DNA of 64,000 nt from Flavobacterium sp. LHD-80. GTDB taxonomy: Bacteria > Bacteroidota > Bacteroidia > Flavobacteriales > Flavobacteriaceae. The notes under the pieces are model-generated. The model did not search any database. It was not told the DNA's origin and saw nothing but the letters and a program-made list of their open reading frames with translations. The stretch is taken from the NCBI RefSeq assembly GCF_030929605.1, contig NZ_JAVFVS010000002.1, positions 1 to 64,000 on the forward strand, written 5' to 3'. This document shows, piece after piece, positions 47,065 to 55,567 of the stretch; positions within the stretch are counted from its first letter, which is position 1, and each line of letters begins with the position of its first letter. A program made the translations under genes and the position numbers.

Positions 47065-48012
47065 ATGAATTATATTTCAATAAAAGACATTAACTCATTA
47101 TCAAAATGGGTAAAACAAGCGATCAAAATCAAAAAGAATCCGCTTAAAAATCAAAGCTTAGGAAAGAATAAAACTCTTGGAATGTTGTTTTTCAATCCAA
47201 GTTTAAGAACGCGTTTGAGTACTCAAAAAGCGGCTTTAAATTTAGGAATGAACGTTATGGTAATGAACTTTACTAACGAAGGCTGGACTTTAGAATTTGA
47301 AGATGGAGCAGTGATGAATTCTGGTGCTTCAGAACATATTAAAGAAGCGGCAGAAGTAGTTTCTCAATACTGTGATATTATTGCAATTCGTGCGTTTGCT
47401 GGTTTGGTTGACAAAGAAAAAGATTATCAGGAAACTGTAATTTCAGGATTCTTGAAATATGCTACAGTGCCAATCGTAAATATGGAAAGTGCGGTTCGTC
47501 ATCCATTACAGTCTTTGGCAGATGCGATTACAATGGAAGAACACAAAACGAAACACAAACCAAAAGTGGTGCTTTCGTGGGCGCCACATCCAAAAGCGTT
47601 GCCTCAAGCAGTTGCGAATTCATTTGTAGAAATGATGCAAATGCAAAAAGATATGGATTTTGTAATCACACATCCTGAAGGTTACGAACTGAGTCCAGAA
47701 ATCACGCAAGACTGTAAAATCGAATACGATCAAAACAAAGCTTTCGAAAATGCTGATTTCGTTTACGTAAAAAACTGGAGCAACTTCAACGATTATGGAA
47801 AAGTAACCAACAGCGATCCAAATTGGACAGTAACTGCTGAAAAAATGGCTTTAACCAACAATGGAAAATTCATGCACTGTCTTCCTGTTCGTCGTAATGT
47901 AATTGTAAGCGACGAAGTTCTTGACGGAGAAAATTCAATCGTAATTGAACAAGCGAATAACAGAACGTATTCAGCACAATTAGTTTTACAAAAGATTTTG
48001 AAGAAATTGTAA
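47065..48012 (+). CDS. argF': N-acyl(succinyl)ornithine carbamoyltransferase
   Basis: A 315-aa transcarbamylase of the acylornithine type. SLRTR (46-50) binds carbamoyl phosphate and HCLP is at 271-274. The segment ahead of EHIKEAAEVV, in place of an ornithine-binding SMG loop, marks the AOTCase/SOTCase branch. Known SOTCase has Pro90 and AOTCase Glu92 at the specificity position; the matching residue here appears to be Ser89, by my alignment from memory. Ser at this place fits succinyl rather than acetyl use. It makes N-acylcitrulline, so deacylation by ArgE comes after carbamoylation. Confidence 0.9.
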   Translation: MNYISIKDINSLSKWVKQAIKIKKNPLKNQSLGKNKTLGMLFFNPSLRTRLSTQKAALNLGMNVMVMNFTNEGWTLEFEDGAVMNSGASEHIKEAAEVVSQYCDIIAIRAFAGLVDKEKDYQETVISGFLKYATVPIVNMESAVRHPLQSLADAITMEEHKTKHKPKVVLSWAPHPKALPQAVANSFVEMMQMQKDMDFVITHPEGYELSPEITQDCKIEYDQNKAFENADFVYVKNWSNFNDYGKVTNSDPNWTVTAEKMALTNNGKFMHCLPVRRNVIVSDEVLDGENSIVIEQANNRTYSAQLVLQKILKKL

Positions 48013-48016
48013 ATTT

Positions 48017-48107
48017 AGGTGCAAAGGCTCAAAGTGGCAAAGGTTCAGAGGTTTTACAGCCTTGAAAAAAACCTTTGAACCTTTGCACCTCTGCCTCTTT
48101 GAACCTT
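48017..48107. repeat. Hairpin of 8-bp CTTTGAAC arrays between argF' and argB
   Basis: 48037-48055 pairs with 48068-48086 over 19 bp with one mismatch. Both arms read as 8-bp units of CTTTGAAC type (reverse strand in the left arm). The right arm runs on to 48107, 8 bp before the argB start. Confidence 0.88.
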
Positions 48108-48114
48108 AAAAGAA

Positions 48115-48888
48115 ATGAACGTATCAGTAATAAAAATAGGTGGAAACATCATCGATAATCCAGTAGAATTAGAACAATTTTTAACCGATTTTTCTAAAAT
48201 TGAAGGCTATAAAGTTTTAGTTCACGGCGGTGGAAAATCGGCTACAAAAATGGCGCAGAGTATTGGTTTAGTTCCACAAATGATTGACGGACGCCGAATT
48301 ACAGATGCTCCAATGCTTGATGTTGTGGTAATGATTTACGCTGGACAGATCAATAAACATATTGTAGCGCAGTTACAGGCAAAAGACAATAACGCGATTG
48401 GTTTTTCAGGAGCTGATGGAAATTTAATTCAGTCAACAAAAAGAAATCATCCAACAATCGATTACGGATTTGTAGGCGATGTAAAACAAGTCAACACCAA
48501 ATTACTGGCAACTTTATTAGAAGCTGGAGTTGTTCCCGTTTTCTGTGCGATTACACACGACAAAAACGGACAATTGTTAAACACAAATGCTGATACCATT
48601 GCAAGTGAATTATCAATTGCATTATCAGAAGTGTTTGATGTGACGCTAACGTATTGTTTTGAAAAACAAGGTGTTTTGCAAGATTCTGAAGATGATTCAT
48701 CGGTAATAACAGAAATCAACGAAGTATTATACAATAAATTAAAAGAAGAAAAAGTAATCCATTCCGGAATGATACCAAAACTGGATAACTGTTTCAATAG
48801 TTTATCAAGAGGAGTTCAGAAAATCAAAATTGGACATCATAAAATGCTCCAAAATTCAGATATTCCGCATACAACGATTACATTATAA
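48115..48888 (+). CDS. argB: N-acetyl(succinyl)glutamate kinase
   Basis: A 257-aa amino-acid kinase phosphorylating N-acylglutamate. KIGGNIIDN and VLVHGGGKSATKMAQ bind ATP and substrate; INTNADTIASELSIALS carries the catalytic Asp region (LLNTNADTIA), and SGMIPKLDNC the last motif. Feedback-inhibited ArgB forms have an extra N-terminal helix; this one lacks it, so arginine inhibition is less likely. Confidence 0.95.
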   Translation: MNVSVIKIGGNIIDNPVELEQFLTDFSKIEGYKVLVHGGGKSATKMAQSIGLVPQMIDGRRITDAPMLDVVVMIYAGQINKHIVAQLQAKDNNAIGFSGADGNLIQSTKRNHPTIDYGFVGDVKQVNTKLLATLLEAGVVPVFCAITHDKNGQLLNTNADTIASELSIALSEVFDVTLTYCFEKQGVLQDSEDDSSVITEINEVLYNKLKEEKVIHSGMIPKLDNCFNSLSRGVQKIKIGHHKMLQNSDIPHTTITL

Positions 48889-48911
48889 AAAATATTGTCA
48901 CAAATTGACAC

Positions 48912-48939
48912 TTATTTTCTCTGTTAAAAGAGAAAATAA
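48912..48939. repeat. Perfect 11-bp hairpin after argB
   Basis: TTATTTTCTCT/AGAGAAAATAA with a 6-nt loop, 23 bp after the argB stop. Only a weak T stretch follows, so it may be an mRNA processing or attenuating hairpin within the operon. Confidence 0.6.
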
Positions 48940-48989
48940 TTTTAGACATACAGGAAAAAGTTTATTTTGATTTTAAATCTGTTGCAAAA

Positions 48990-49022
48990 AAATAATTCGT
49001 GAAAATTCGTGCAATTAGTGGC
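48990..49022. repeat. AATTCGTG word array upstream of argE
   Basis: AATTCGTG, then AAAATTCGTG and CAATTAGTGG (units of 8 to 10 bp) follow an A run. This is the same word as the CACGAATT hairpins at 50222 and 55459, here in one orientation only. Confidence 0.6.
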
Positions 49023-49094
49023 AAAAAAAGAGAGCGCAAGAGGTATTTTAAATAAATTTGCGCAAGTAAAAATGGTCATAGGAAAGCTTAAAAA

Positions 49095-49126
49095 CTTTGT
49101 TGCTTTGTCCCTTTGAGCCTTTGAAC
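49095..49126. repeat. 8-bp-phase word array (CTTTGAAC) just before argE
   Basis: Four units in exact 8-bp phase: CTTTGTTG, CTTTGTCC, then CTTTGAGC and CTTTGAAC. It ends 9 bp before the argE start and lies in its ribosome-binding region. Confidence 0.9.
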
Positions 49127-49135
49127 CTTATTAAA

Positions 49136-50206
49136 ATGAAAAATATAGATACGCTTACCCAGGAAGCAATTAGTTTATTAAAAAGCTTAATCGAAACCCC
49201 TTCATTTTCAAGTGAAGAAGACCAAACAGCTCTTTTAATCGAAAATTGGTTCAATCAGAATGAAATTCCTTTCAAGAGAGAAAACAACAATGTGTGGGCT
49301 TTCAACAAATATTTCGACGAAAACAAACCAACACTTTTACTAAACTCACATCACGATACTGTACGTCCAAATCAAGCTTATACAAACGATCCGTTTAAAG
49401 CAATCGAAAAAGACGGAAAATTGTTCGGTTTAGGAAGTAATGATGCTGGAGGATGCTTGGTTTCATTATTAGCGACCTTTGTTCACTTTTACGAAAATCA
49501 AAATCTTTCTCACAATATTGTTATTGTGGCTTCCGCCGAAGAAGAAAGTAGCGGAAAAAACGGTTTAAACAGCGTTTTAAAAAGTTTGCCAGAATTAGAT
49601 TGCGCGATTGTTGGAGAACCAACATTAATGCAATTAGCAGTTGCCGAAAAAGGTTTATTAGTTTTGGACGTAAAAGTAAAAGGAACTGCAAGCCACGCGG
49701 CACATCAAAACGATGATAATGCATTATATAAATCAATTCCAGTAATGGAATGGTTTAAAAACTATAAATTCGACAAAATCTCAGACGTTTTAGGTCCCGT
49801 AAAAATGACTGTAACGCAGATTAATGCTGGAAAACAGCATAATGTTGTGCCATCAGAATGTGATTTGGTTGTGGATATTCGAGTAACAGACCGTTACACA
49901 AACGCTGAAATTCTAGAAGTAGTGAAAGCAAATGTAAATGCCGAAGTAACGCCAAGATCAATGCACTTAAACGCTTCGTCTATTCCAGTTGCACACGGTT
50001 TGGTTCAGGCGGGAATTGCATTAGGAAGAACAACGTATGGTTCGCCAACACTTTCAGATCAATCCGTTTTAAGTTGTCAGTCCTTAAAACTAGGTCCAGG
50101 AGAAACATTGCGTTCGCATTCAGCAGACGAATTTATTTTTGTAAATGAAATTGTAGAAGGAGTCGATTTGTATATCAAAATACTAACTGATTTCTTCAAA
50201 TTATAA
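49136..50206 (+). CDS. argE: M20 family N-acetyl(succinyl)citrulline/ornithine deacylase
   Basis: A 356-aa zinc amidohydrolase: LLNSHHDTVRP (first metal His, Asp), GLGSNDAGGCL (bridging Asp), ASAEEESSGKNG (catalytic Glu pair), CAIVGEPT and the dimerisation domain. In this pathway it would act on N-acylcitrulline. Start chosen at 49136: the open frame upstream to 49097 is the CTTTG repeat array. Confidence 0.92.
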   Translation: MKNIDTLTQEAISLLKSLIETPSFSSEEDQTALLIENWFNQNEIPFKRENNNVWAFNKYFDENKPTLLLNSHHDTVRPNQAYTNDPFKAIEKDGKLFGLGSNDAGGCLVSLLATFVHFYENQNLSHNIVIVASAEEESSGKNGLNSVLKSLPELDCAIVGEPTLMQLAVAEKGLLVLDVKVKGTASHAAHQNDDNALYKSIPVMEWFKNYKFDKISDVLGPVKMTVTQINAGKQHNVVPSECDLVVDIRVTDRYTNAEILEVVKANVNAEVTPRSMHLNASSIPVAHGLVQAGIALGRTTYGSPTLSDQSVLSCQSLKLGPGETLRSHSADEFIFVNEIVEGVDLYIKILTDFFKL

Positions 50207-50221
50207 GAAAAGAAAAACCGC

Positions 50222-50321
50222 CACGAATTCACGAATTATTTTTTTACTATCTAAATCAGATATTAATTCGAAAAAAAATAATCGCAAAGATTTGCAAAAA
50301 AAAATAATTCGTGAATTCGTG
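50222..50321. repeat. Perfect 24-bp inverted repeat of CACGAATT words between argE and argH
   Basis: 50222-50245 (two CACGAATT units, then ATTTTTTT) is the exact reverse complement of 50298-50321, with a 52-nt spacer. It occupies most of the argE-argH gap. Confidence 0.92.
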
Positions 50322-50340
50322 ACGAAAAAAAACATAACCT

Positions 50341-51621
50341 ATGAAACTTTGGGAAAAAGGAATACCAACAGATAAACAAATCGAACAATTCACAGTAGGA
50401 AACGATCGTGAACTGGATTTGGTTTTAGCAAAATACGATGCTTTAGGTTCAATCGCGCATGCCAAAATGCTTGGACAAATTGGTTTATTGACTCAGGAAG
50501 AAACAACTTCTTTAGTTGATGCTTTAAACGAAATCATTGCTGATATCGTAGTTGGAAATTTTGAAATCGAAGACAGTTTCGAAGACGTACATTCAAAAAT
50601 TGAATATCTTCTAACAGTAAAACTAGGCGATGCAGGAAAAAAAATCCACACCGCGCGTTCTCGTAACGATCAAGTTTTAGTAGATGTTCATTTGTATTTA
50701 AAAGATGAATTAAAAGCAATAAAAGAGCAAGTAAAAATGCTTTTTGATTTGTTGATGGAATCGGCAGAAAAACATCAAAACGTATTATTGCCAGGATATA
50801 CACATTTACAAATCGCGATGCCATCGTCATTCGGAATGTGGTTTTCTGCTTACGCCGAAAGCTTAATTGATGATATTACAATGCTAAACGCAGCTTCTAA
50901 AATTGTAGATCAGAATCCGTTAGGATCTGCTGCAGGTTACGGAAGTTCATTTCCAATCAACAGAACATTTACAACAAAAGAATTAGGTTTTGAAACTTTA
51001 AAGTATAATGCTGTCGCTGCACAAATGAGTCGTGGAAAAGCAGAAAAAACTGTTGCTTTTGCAATGACAAGCGTTGCAGGAACATTATCAAAATTTGCAA
51101 TGGATGTTTGTTTGTATATGAGCCAGAATTTTGATTTTATTGGCCTTCCGGCGCATCTTACAACAGGTTCAAGCATTATGCCTCACAAAAAGAATCCAGA
51201 TGTTTTTGAATTAATCAGAGGGAAATGCAACAAAATTCAGGCGCTTCCATACGAAATCACTTTAATTACTAATAATCTTCCGAGCGGATATCACAGAGAT
51301 TTACAGCTTTTAAAAGAAGGTTTATTTCCAGCAATTCAGACTTTAAAATCTTGTTTGGATATTGCGATTTTTTCAATTAAAGATATCACAGTGAAAGATC
51401 ATATTTTAGAAGATAAAAAATACGATTATTTGTTTACAGTTGATACTTTAAATGAAATGGTTGTAGAAGGAATGCCGTTTAGAGATGCCTACAAAGCTGT
51501 TGCAGAACAATTGGAAGCGGGAACATACAAATCTCCAAAAGAAACAAAACATACGCACGAAGGAAGTATCAATAATTTATGCCTTGATGCTATCAAAGAT
51601 AAAATGAAAGCAACTTTTTAG
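50341..51621 (+). CDS. argH: Argininosuccinate lyase
   Basis: A 426-aa fumarase/aspartase-superfamily enzyme releasing arginine and fumarate. It has HTARSRNDQVLVD, the TVAFAMTSVAGTLSKFAMD helix and the GSSIMPHKKNPD signature loop with the catalytic Ser. Last gene of the operon; a strong terminator follows. Confidence 0.96.
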   Translation: MKLWEKGIPTDKQIEQFTVGNDRELDLVLAKYDALGSIAHAKMLGQIGLLTQEETTSLVDALNEIIADIVVGNFEIEDSFEDVHSKIEYLLTVKLGDAGKKIHTARSRNDQVLVDVHLYLKDELKAIKEQVKMLFDLLMESAEKHQNVLLPGYTHLQIAMPSSFGMWFSAYAESLIDDITMLNAASKIVDQNPLGSAAGYGSSFPINRTFTTKELGFETLKYNAVAAQMSRGKAEKTVAFAMTSVAGTLSKFAMDVCLYMSQNFDFIGLPAHLTTGSSIMPHKKNPDVFELIRGKCNKIQALPYEITLITNNLPSGYHRDLQLLKEGLFPAIQTLKSCLDIAIFSIKDITVKDHILEDKKYDYLFTVDTLNEMVVEGMPFRDAYKAVAEQLEAGTYKSPKETKHTHEGSINNLCLDAIKDKMKATF

Positions 51622-51646
51622 ATTTAAAAATAGGCTGTGAAAAAGT

Positions 51647-51682
51647 AAAAGGTCATTGATTTGTTTCAATGACCTTTTTTTA
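51647..51682. terminator. Bidirectional terminator between argH and pectate lyase
   Basis: AAAAGGTCATTGA/TCAATGACCTTTT, a 13-bp stem with a T run on the plus strand and A run on the other side, so it can serve both convergent genes. Confidence 0.85.
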
Positions 51683-51692
51683 TAAGAAAAAT

Positions 51693-53012
51693 TTAGTTTT
51701 TAATAACCTTAAAGGTTTTTGTTCTATTTTCAATCTGAATTTTACAGACATAAGTTCCTTTTGCAAGACTCCCTAAATTTAATTCTAGCTTTTCATCAGG
51801 AGTGATACTTTTTGATTTTGTAAACACTTTTGAGCCATTCGAAGAAAATACATTTATAGAGGCAGTTCCATTTTCTGAATTTGAAAATTTGATATTTAAA
51901 ATGCTGTCTATAACTGTTGGGTAATAATCAAGGTTTACGTCTGGACTTTTTTTTTCACCCAATCCTAAATTACTGCAACTCGATCCAATTTTGCCGTCAG
52001 AGGACACTTGAAGTGTTGCACCAGCACCACAAGTAGCGTTGGTTATAAAATTCGCGACTTCTGTTGCCTGAATTGTACTGTAAGTATAAGAAGGTTTTGC
52101 AACAGCATCGCCATAATCTGCTGAAGCTTTTAGAGAATTTACAAAGGTGATTCCAACTGTTCCACCGTCAGTGCTGATATAGTTTTTAAATGCAGTTCCA
52201 ATTTTAGCAAAATCAGTTCCTTCAACATAACAAGTCGAATTTTTATCGCCTCCGCCTAAACCAATTGCCAAAGAACCTGAAACCGAAGTATTATAATAGC
52301 AATTTAAAATATGAAGTTCAGCATTTCTCGCTCTTGGCATTCTTTCTTTGCATCCTTCTGCCCAATAACAGTTTTTAAAAGTAATACTGTAATGGCCATC
52401 AGCAGGAGCATCAGATTTTGAAGAACCAACTAAATCTGAGAATCTGTGATCGTCTGCACCGCCCGAACCGCCAGATTTTGGAGCTTTCAAATAAGTAAAC
52501 TTTGTCCATGAAACCGTTACATTGTCCGCACTGCCTTTATTGTCGAAATTTCCGTCCATTCCGTCTTGAAATTCGCAATGATCGACCCAAAGATTTGTTG
52601 CTTCAGAAGTTAGATTATCACGGCCGTCAACATCATAAGCGCCCGGACCTTCAAATATTAAATTTCTGATAATGATATTGTTTGATCCAGGTTTTATGCT
52701 TAAAATCCCTGAGCCTCCAGCAGTTTGATCCGTATTTACTAATCTTGCGCCCGGAAGTCCAATAATAGTTTTGTCGTTGATTAATAAACTGGTGTAAGTG
52801 AAGTTTATGGTTCCAGAAACCAAAATTACTTGTGGCGTTGTCAGTTTTAGTTTTGCTGTTAAATCTGCGTAAGTTGATACCGTAACAGGAGTTGCGTTTC
52901 CACCGCCGGTTGCATTGGCCCCAAATCCTTCAGGCGCTGTCATGTAATAGTTTTGTGCCGAAACAAAGTTCGAGCTTACTATGAGAAATAGTAAAAGCAA
53001 TTTAGATTTCAT
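51693..53012 (-). CDS. Pectate lyase (PL1-like) with T9SS sorting domain
   Basis: A 439-aa secreted enzyme with signal peptide (cleavage near FVSAQ). The parallel beta-helix of polysaccharide lyase family 1 follows, with NIIIRNLIFEG, LWVDHCEFQDGMDGNFDNKG (Ca-site region) and the catalytic Arg segment CKERMPRARN. The last ~75 residues (about 365-439) are a type A T9SS sorting domain ending KTFKVIKN. It would cleave plant pectin or pectate outside the cell. A LacI-type palindrome covers its promoter. No SusC/D genes are nearby. Confidence 0.92.
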   Translation of the reverse strand: MKSKLLLLFLIVSSNFVSAQNYYMTAPEGFGANATGGGNATPVTVSTYADLTAKLKLTTPQVILVSGTINFTYTSLLINDKTIIGLPGARLVNTDQTAGGSGILSIKPGSNNIIIRNLIFEGPGAYDVDGRDNLTSEATNLWVDHCEFQDGMDGNFDNKGSADNVTVSWTKFTYLKAPKSGGSGGADDHRFSDLVGSSKSDAPADGHYSITFKNCYWAEGCKERMPRARNAELHILNCYYNTSVSGSLAIGLGGGDKNSTCYVEGTDFAKIGTAFKNYISTDGGTVGITFVNSLKASADYGDAVAKPSYTYSTIQATEVANFITNATCGAGATLQVSSDGKIGSSCSNLGLGEKKSPDVNLDYYPTVIDSILNIKFSNSENGTASINVFSSNGSKVFTKSKSITPDEKLELNLGSLAKGTYVCKIQIENRTKTFKVIKN

Positions 53013-53043
53013 TTTTTGTGGTTTGTTAAGTGGTTTTGTATTG

Positions 53044-53074
53044 CAAATATATAATAAAATGTAATCGATTACAT
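53044..53074 (-). promoter_or_regulatory. Pectate lyase promoter with LacI-type operator
   Basis: The minus-strand -7 box TATATTTG is at 53044-53051. A perfect 16-bp palindrome ATGTAATCGATTACAT lies at 53059-53074, covering the spacer and the -33 position. The central CG and TGTAA/TTACA arms are typical of LacI/GalR operators; binding there would block RNA polymerase. Confidence 0.75.
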
Positions 53075-53221
53075 AAATATAATTAATTAAAATTTAAACT
53101 ATTTGTTTTTTGAGCCAATTTAGGTTTTTGGTAAATCAATTGTGAATTTTGACAGATGAAACAGCTTGTTTTTAAGGAGATTATTTTTACAAATTAAAAT
53201 TTTAATGAATCAAAAAAACAC

Positions 53222-53229
53222 TATTTTTG
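53222..53229 (+). promoter_or_regulatory. -7 box of the DUF2157 gene
   Basis: TATTTTTG matches TAnnTTTG, with TTTA about 18 bp upstream; start codon 24 bp downstream. Confidence 0.5.
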
Positions 53230-53252
53230 GCTAACACTTTTATATAGTAAGT

Positions 53253-54251
53253 ATGAATAAATTTGACGCCGACAACACTAAGACTCTTTTTGATAAGAAT
53301 TTGATTAGCGAAAATCAACACCAAGAAATACTTTCCTATCGCAGTTTGAATATTTTTTCACTAAATGCAGAGCTGAAGTTTTTTCTGTATTTATCTGTTT
53401 TGCTTTTTACTTCGGGAATTGGAGTTTTGATTTACAAAAATATCGATAGTATTGGTCATATTGCTATTCTTTCACTTTTGTTAATTGTAATTGGTGTCTG
53501 CTTTTATTACTGTTTTAAGAACGCTAAAGGCTTTCAAAAAACAGAAACCACTTTTGATCATCCCGTTTTAGAATATTTAGTTTTAGCGGCCAATATTCTT
53601 ACTTGTATTTTTATTGGTTATCTGCAGTTTCAATACAAACCTTTTGGGGAACATTATGGATTAGCTACTTTGGTGCCAACAATTGTGAGTTTCTTTTGTG
53701 CCTATTATTTCGATAATAAAAGTGTCTTAGCAATTGCAATTACTGGTTTGGCAGCATATGTAGGACTTTCTGTAACACCTCAGGATTTATTAAAAAATAA
53801 TGATTTTTATTCCAGTGAGAGTTTAAGTTTTTCTGCTGTTATGTTGGGTGTTTTATTGATTTTATGGACAATCTACAGTAAGCGAATTTCGCTTAAAACT
53901 CATTTTAGTTTGATCTTTTTGACTTTTGCCTTGCATATTATTAGTATAGCGGCAATAAGCAATTTAATGCATCACGATAGCTTAATTTGGATGATTTTCG
54001 CAGGTATTTTAGCTGGATCTACTTTTTACTTTTATAAAATTAGTTATGAATTTAAGGCAATGTCTTTATACGTTTTTATGATTGTATACGCCTATATTGG
54101 AGGAAATATATTTTTGTTTCGAATTTTTGAAGGTATTGACTTCTCTGATTTTTGGGAATTATTTATCTTTTTATTGCCAGCTTATTTTATTAGCTCAATT
54201 GTGATGTTCATTAAATTAATTAAAAACTTTCATAAAGAAATTGCGGAATGA
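53253..54251 (+). CDS. DUF2157-like multi-pass membrane protein
   Basis: A 332-aa protein with a short soluble N-terminus (NLISENQHQEILSYRS), then about nine to ten membrane helices from residue 42 on. The helical start with a GIGVLIYKNIDSIGH loop resembles DUF2157. The next gene overlaps by 4 bp (ATGA), so the two products are made together and may form a complex. Function unknown. Confidence 0.8.
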   Translation: MNKFDADNTKTLFDKNLISENQHQEILSYRSLNIFSLNAELKFFLYLSVLLFTSGIGVLIYKNIDSIGHIAILSLLLIVIGVCFYYCFKNAKGFQKTETTFDHPVLEYLVLAANILTCIFIGYLQFQYKPFGEHYGLATLVPTIVSFFCAYYFDNKSVLAIAITGLAAYVGLSVTPQDLLKNNDFYSSESLSFSAVMLGVLLILWTIYSKRISLKTHFSLIFLTFALHIISIAAISNLMHHDSLIWMIFAGILAGSTFYFYKISYEFKAMSLYVFMIVYAYIGGNIFLFRIFEGIDFSDFWELFIFLLPAYFISSIVMFIKLIKNFHKEIAE

Positions 54252-55414
54252 TAGTATACGATACTCAAATATTAGACAATGAAATTTTAGTTGATGAAGC
54301 GAATACTTTGCATAAAGGCGGCTTTATAAACAAAGAACAAAAGAAATTTATCAAACAAGAATTACCTGTTTTTAGAAGTCAAGATAATATTCTGGTTAGA
54401 ATTGGGTTCTATTTGCTAGGTTGCTTATTGTATAGTTCAATATGCGGCGCCATTTCTATTGTTGGAATGAATGCAGGGGATTCTTATTTTAAAATCTGTT
54501 GTTATCTTTTTGCTGCTGTTGGTTTTGTAGGTTCAGAAATTTTGGCAAAACAGAACTTTCATAACCACGGACTCGACGACGCATTTATTTTGGGCGCTAT
54601 TTTGCAAACGGGAATTGCTATAGGGATTACGACAGATGGTTACGAGTCTGTTATAGCTTTTTTTATGGCAATTGCCTCGATTGTGATGTTTTTAAGATAC
54701 CTGCATTTGCTTTCAATGCTGGTTTTTTGTTTTGCTGTTACAGCATTTTTGTTTTTCCAAATGTTTGAATTTGGCGAAATCGGAAAAGCTATTTTGCCAT
54801 TTACTACAATGATTTTTGCAGCCATTTTTTATTTTTTTACACGAAGACTGATCAGTAAATTAACAAAAAGTTACTATTACAATGGATTGTTGCTAGCCAA
54901 TAGCTTTTGTCTGGTGTTGTTTTATCTCTCTTGTAATTATTTGGTAGTAAGAGAGCTTTCTGCCGAACTTTTAGGAACCGAAGTTAAACCAGGAACAGAT
55001 ATTCCGTTTGCATTTTTCTTTTATGCTTTTACGTTTATTGTTCCGATAATTTATTTAGTTCGAGCTTTAAAAACCAGAGATAAAATTATGCTTTGGATCA
55101 GCTTTTTAGCGATAGGATTTTCAATATATACGATTCGTTTTTATTATGCTGTTTTGCCTATTGAAGTCGCACTAACTCTTGGCGGACTTGTTTTATTTGC
55201 AATTGCTTATTTTTCAATAAAGAAATTAAAAGAAAAAGAAAGTGGATTAACGTTTAAGCCTGATAGAATAAATCACTCAGATGCTTTTTTAAATGCCGAA
55301 GCTTTGGTTGCTGCTTCTGCATTTGGAATGAAACCAGAAATAAAACCACAAGATTCTCCAATAGAATTCGGAGGTGGAGGTTTTAGCGGAGGCGGATCAG
55401 GCGAGAGTTTTTAA
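54248..55414 (+). CDS. Multi-pass membrane protein with glycine-rich tail
   Basis: A 388-aa protein with a ~45-aa soluble N-terminal part (LHKGGFINKEQKKFIKQELP, similar in style to its upstream neighbour), about ten membrane helices, and a soluble tail ending in GGGGFSGGGSGESF. Such Gly/Ser tails are seen in TPM-type and DUF2207 membrane proteins. Start overlaps the previous stop. Possibly DUF4401-related; function unknown. Confidence 0.78.
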   Translation: MIVYDTQILDNEILVDEANTLHKGGFINKEQKKFIKQELPVFRSQDNILVRIGFYLLGCLLYSSICGAISIVGMNAGDSYFKICCYLFAAVGFVGSEILAKQNFHNHGLDDAFILGAILQTGIAIGITTDGYESVIAFFMAIASIVMFLRYLHLLSMLVFCFAVTAFLFFQMFEFGEIGKAILPFTTMIFAAIFYFFTRRLISKLTKSYYYNGLLLANSFCLVLFYLSCNYLVVRELSAELLGTEVKPGTDIPFAFFFYAFTFIVPIIYLVRALKTRDKIMLWISFLAIGFSIYTIRFYYAVLPIEVALTLGGLVLFAIAYFSIKKLKEKESGLTFKPDRINHSDAFLNAEALVAASAFGMKPEIKPQDSPIEFGGGGFSGGGSGESF

Positions 55415-55425
55415 ATTATTTTGCA

Positions 55426-55557
55426 CAGATTAAAGGATTAAAAAATATTTTTTTTCGTCACGAATTACACAAATTTACACAAATCAATTCGTGAAAATTT
55501 GTGTAATTCGTGGCGACTTGACCAAGATTAGAAAATCTTTTTTAATCCTTTAATCTG
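55426..55557. repeat. Nested double hairpin of word arrays
   Basis: Outer arms 55426-55445 and 55538-55557 are a perfect 20-bp inverted repeat (CAGATTAA then AGGATTAA in 8-bp phase). Inner arms 55459-55480 and 55491-55512 pair 21 of 22 (CACGAATT family). It fills the gap between two convergent genes and could act as a terminator-like structure for both. Confidence 0.9.
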
Positions 55558-55567
55558 CGGTAAAAAA

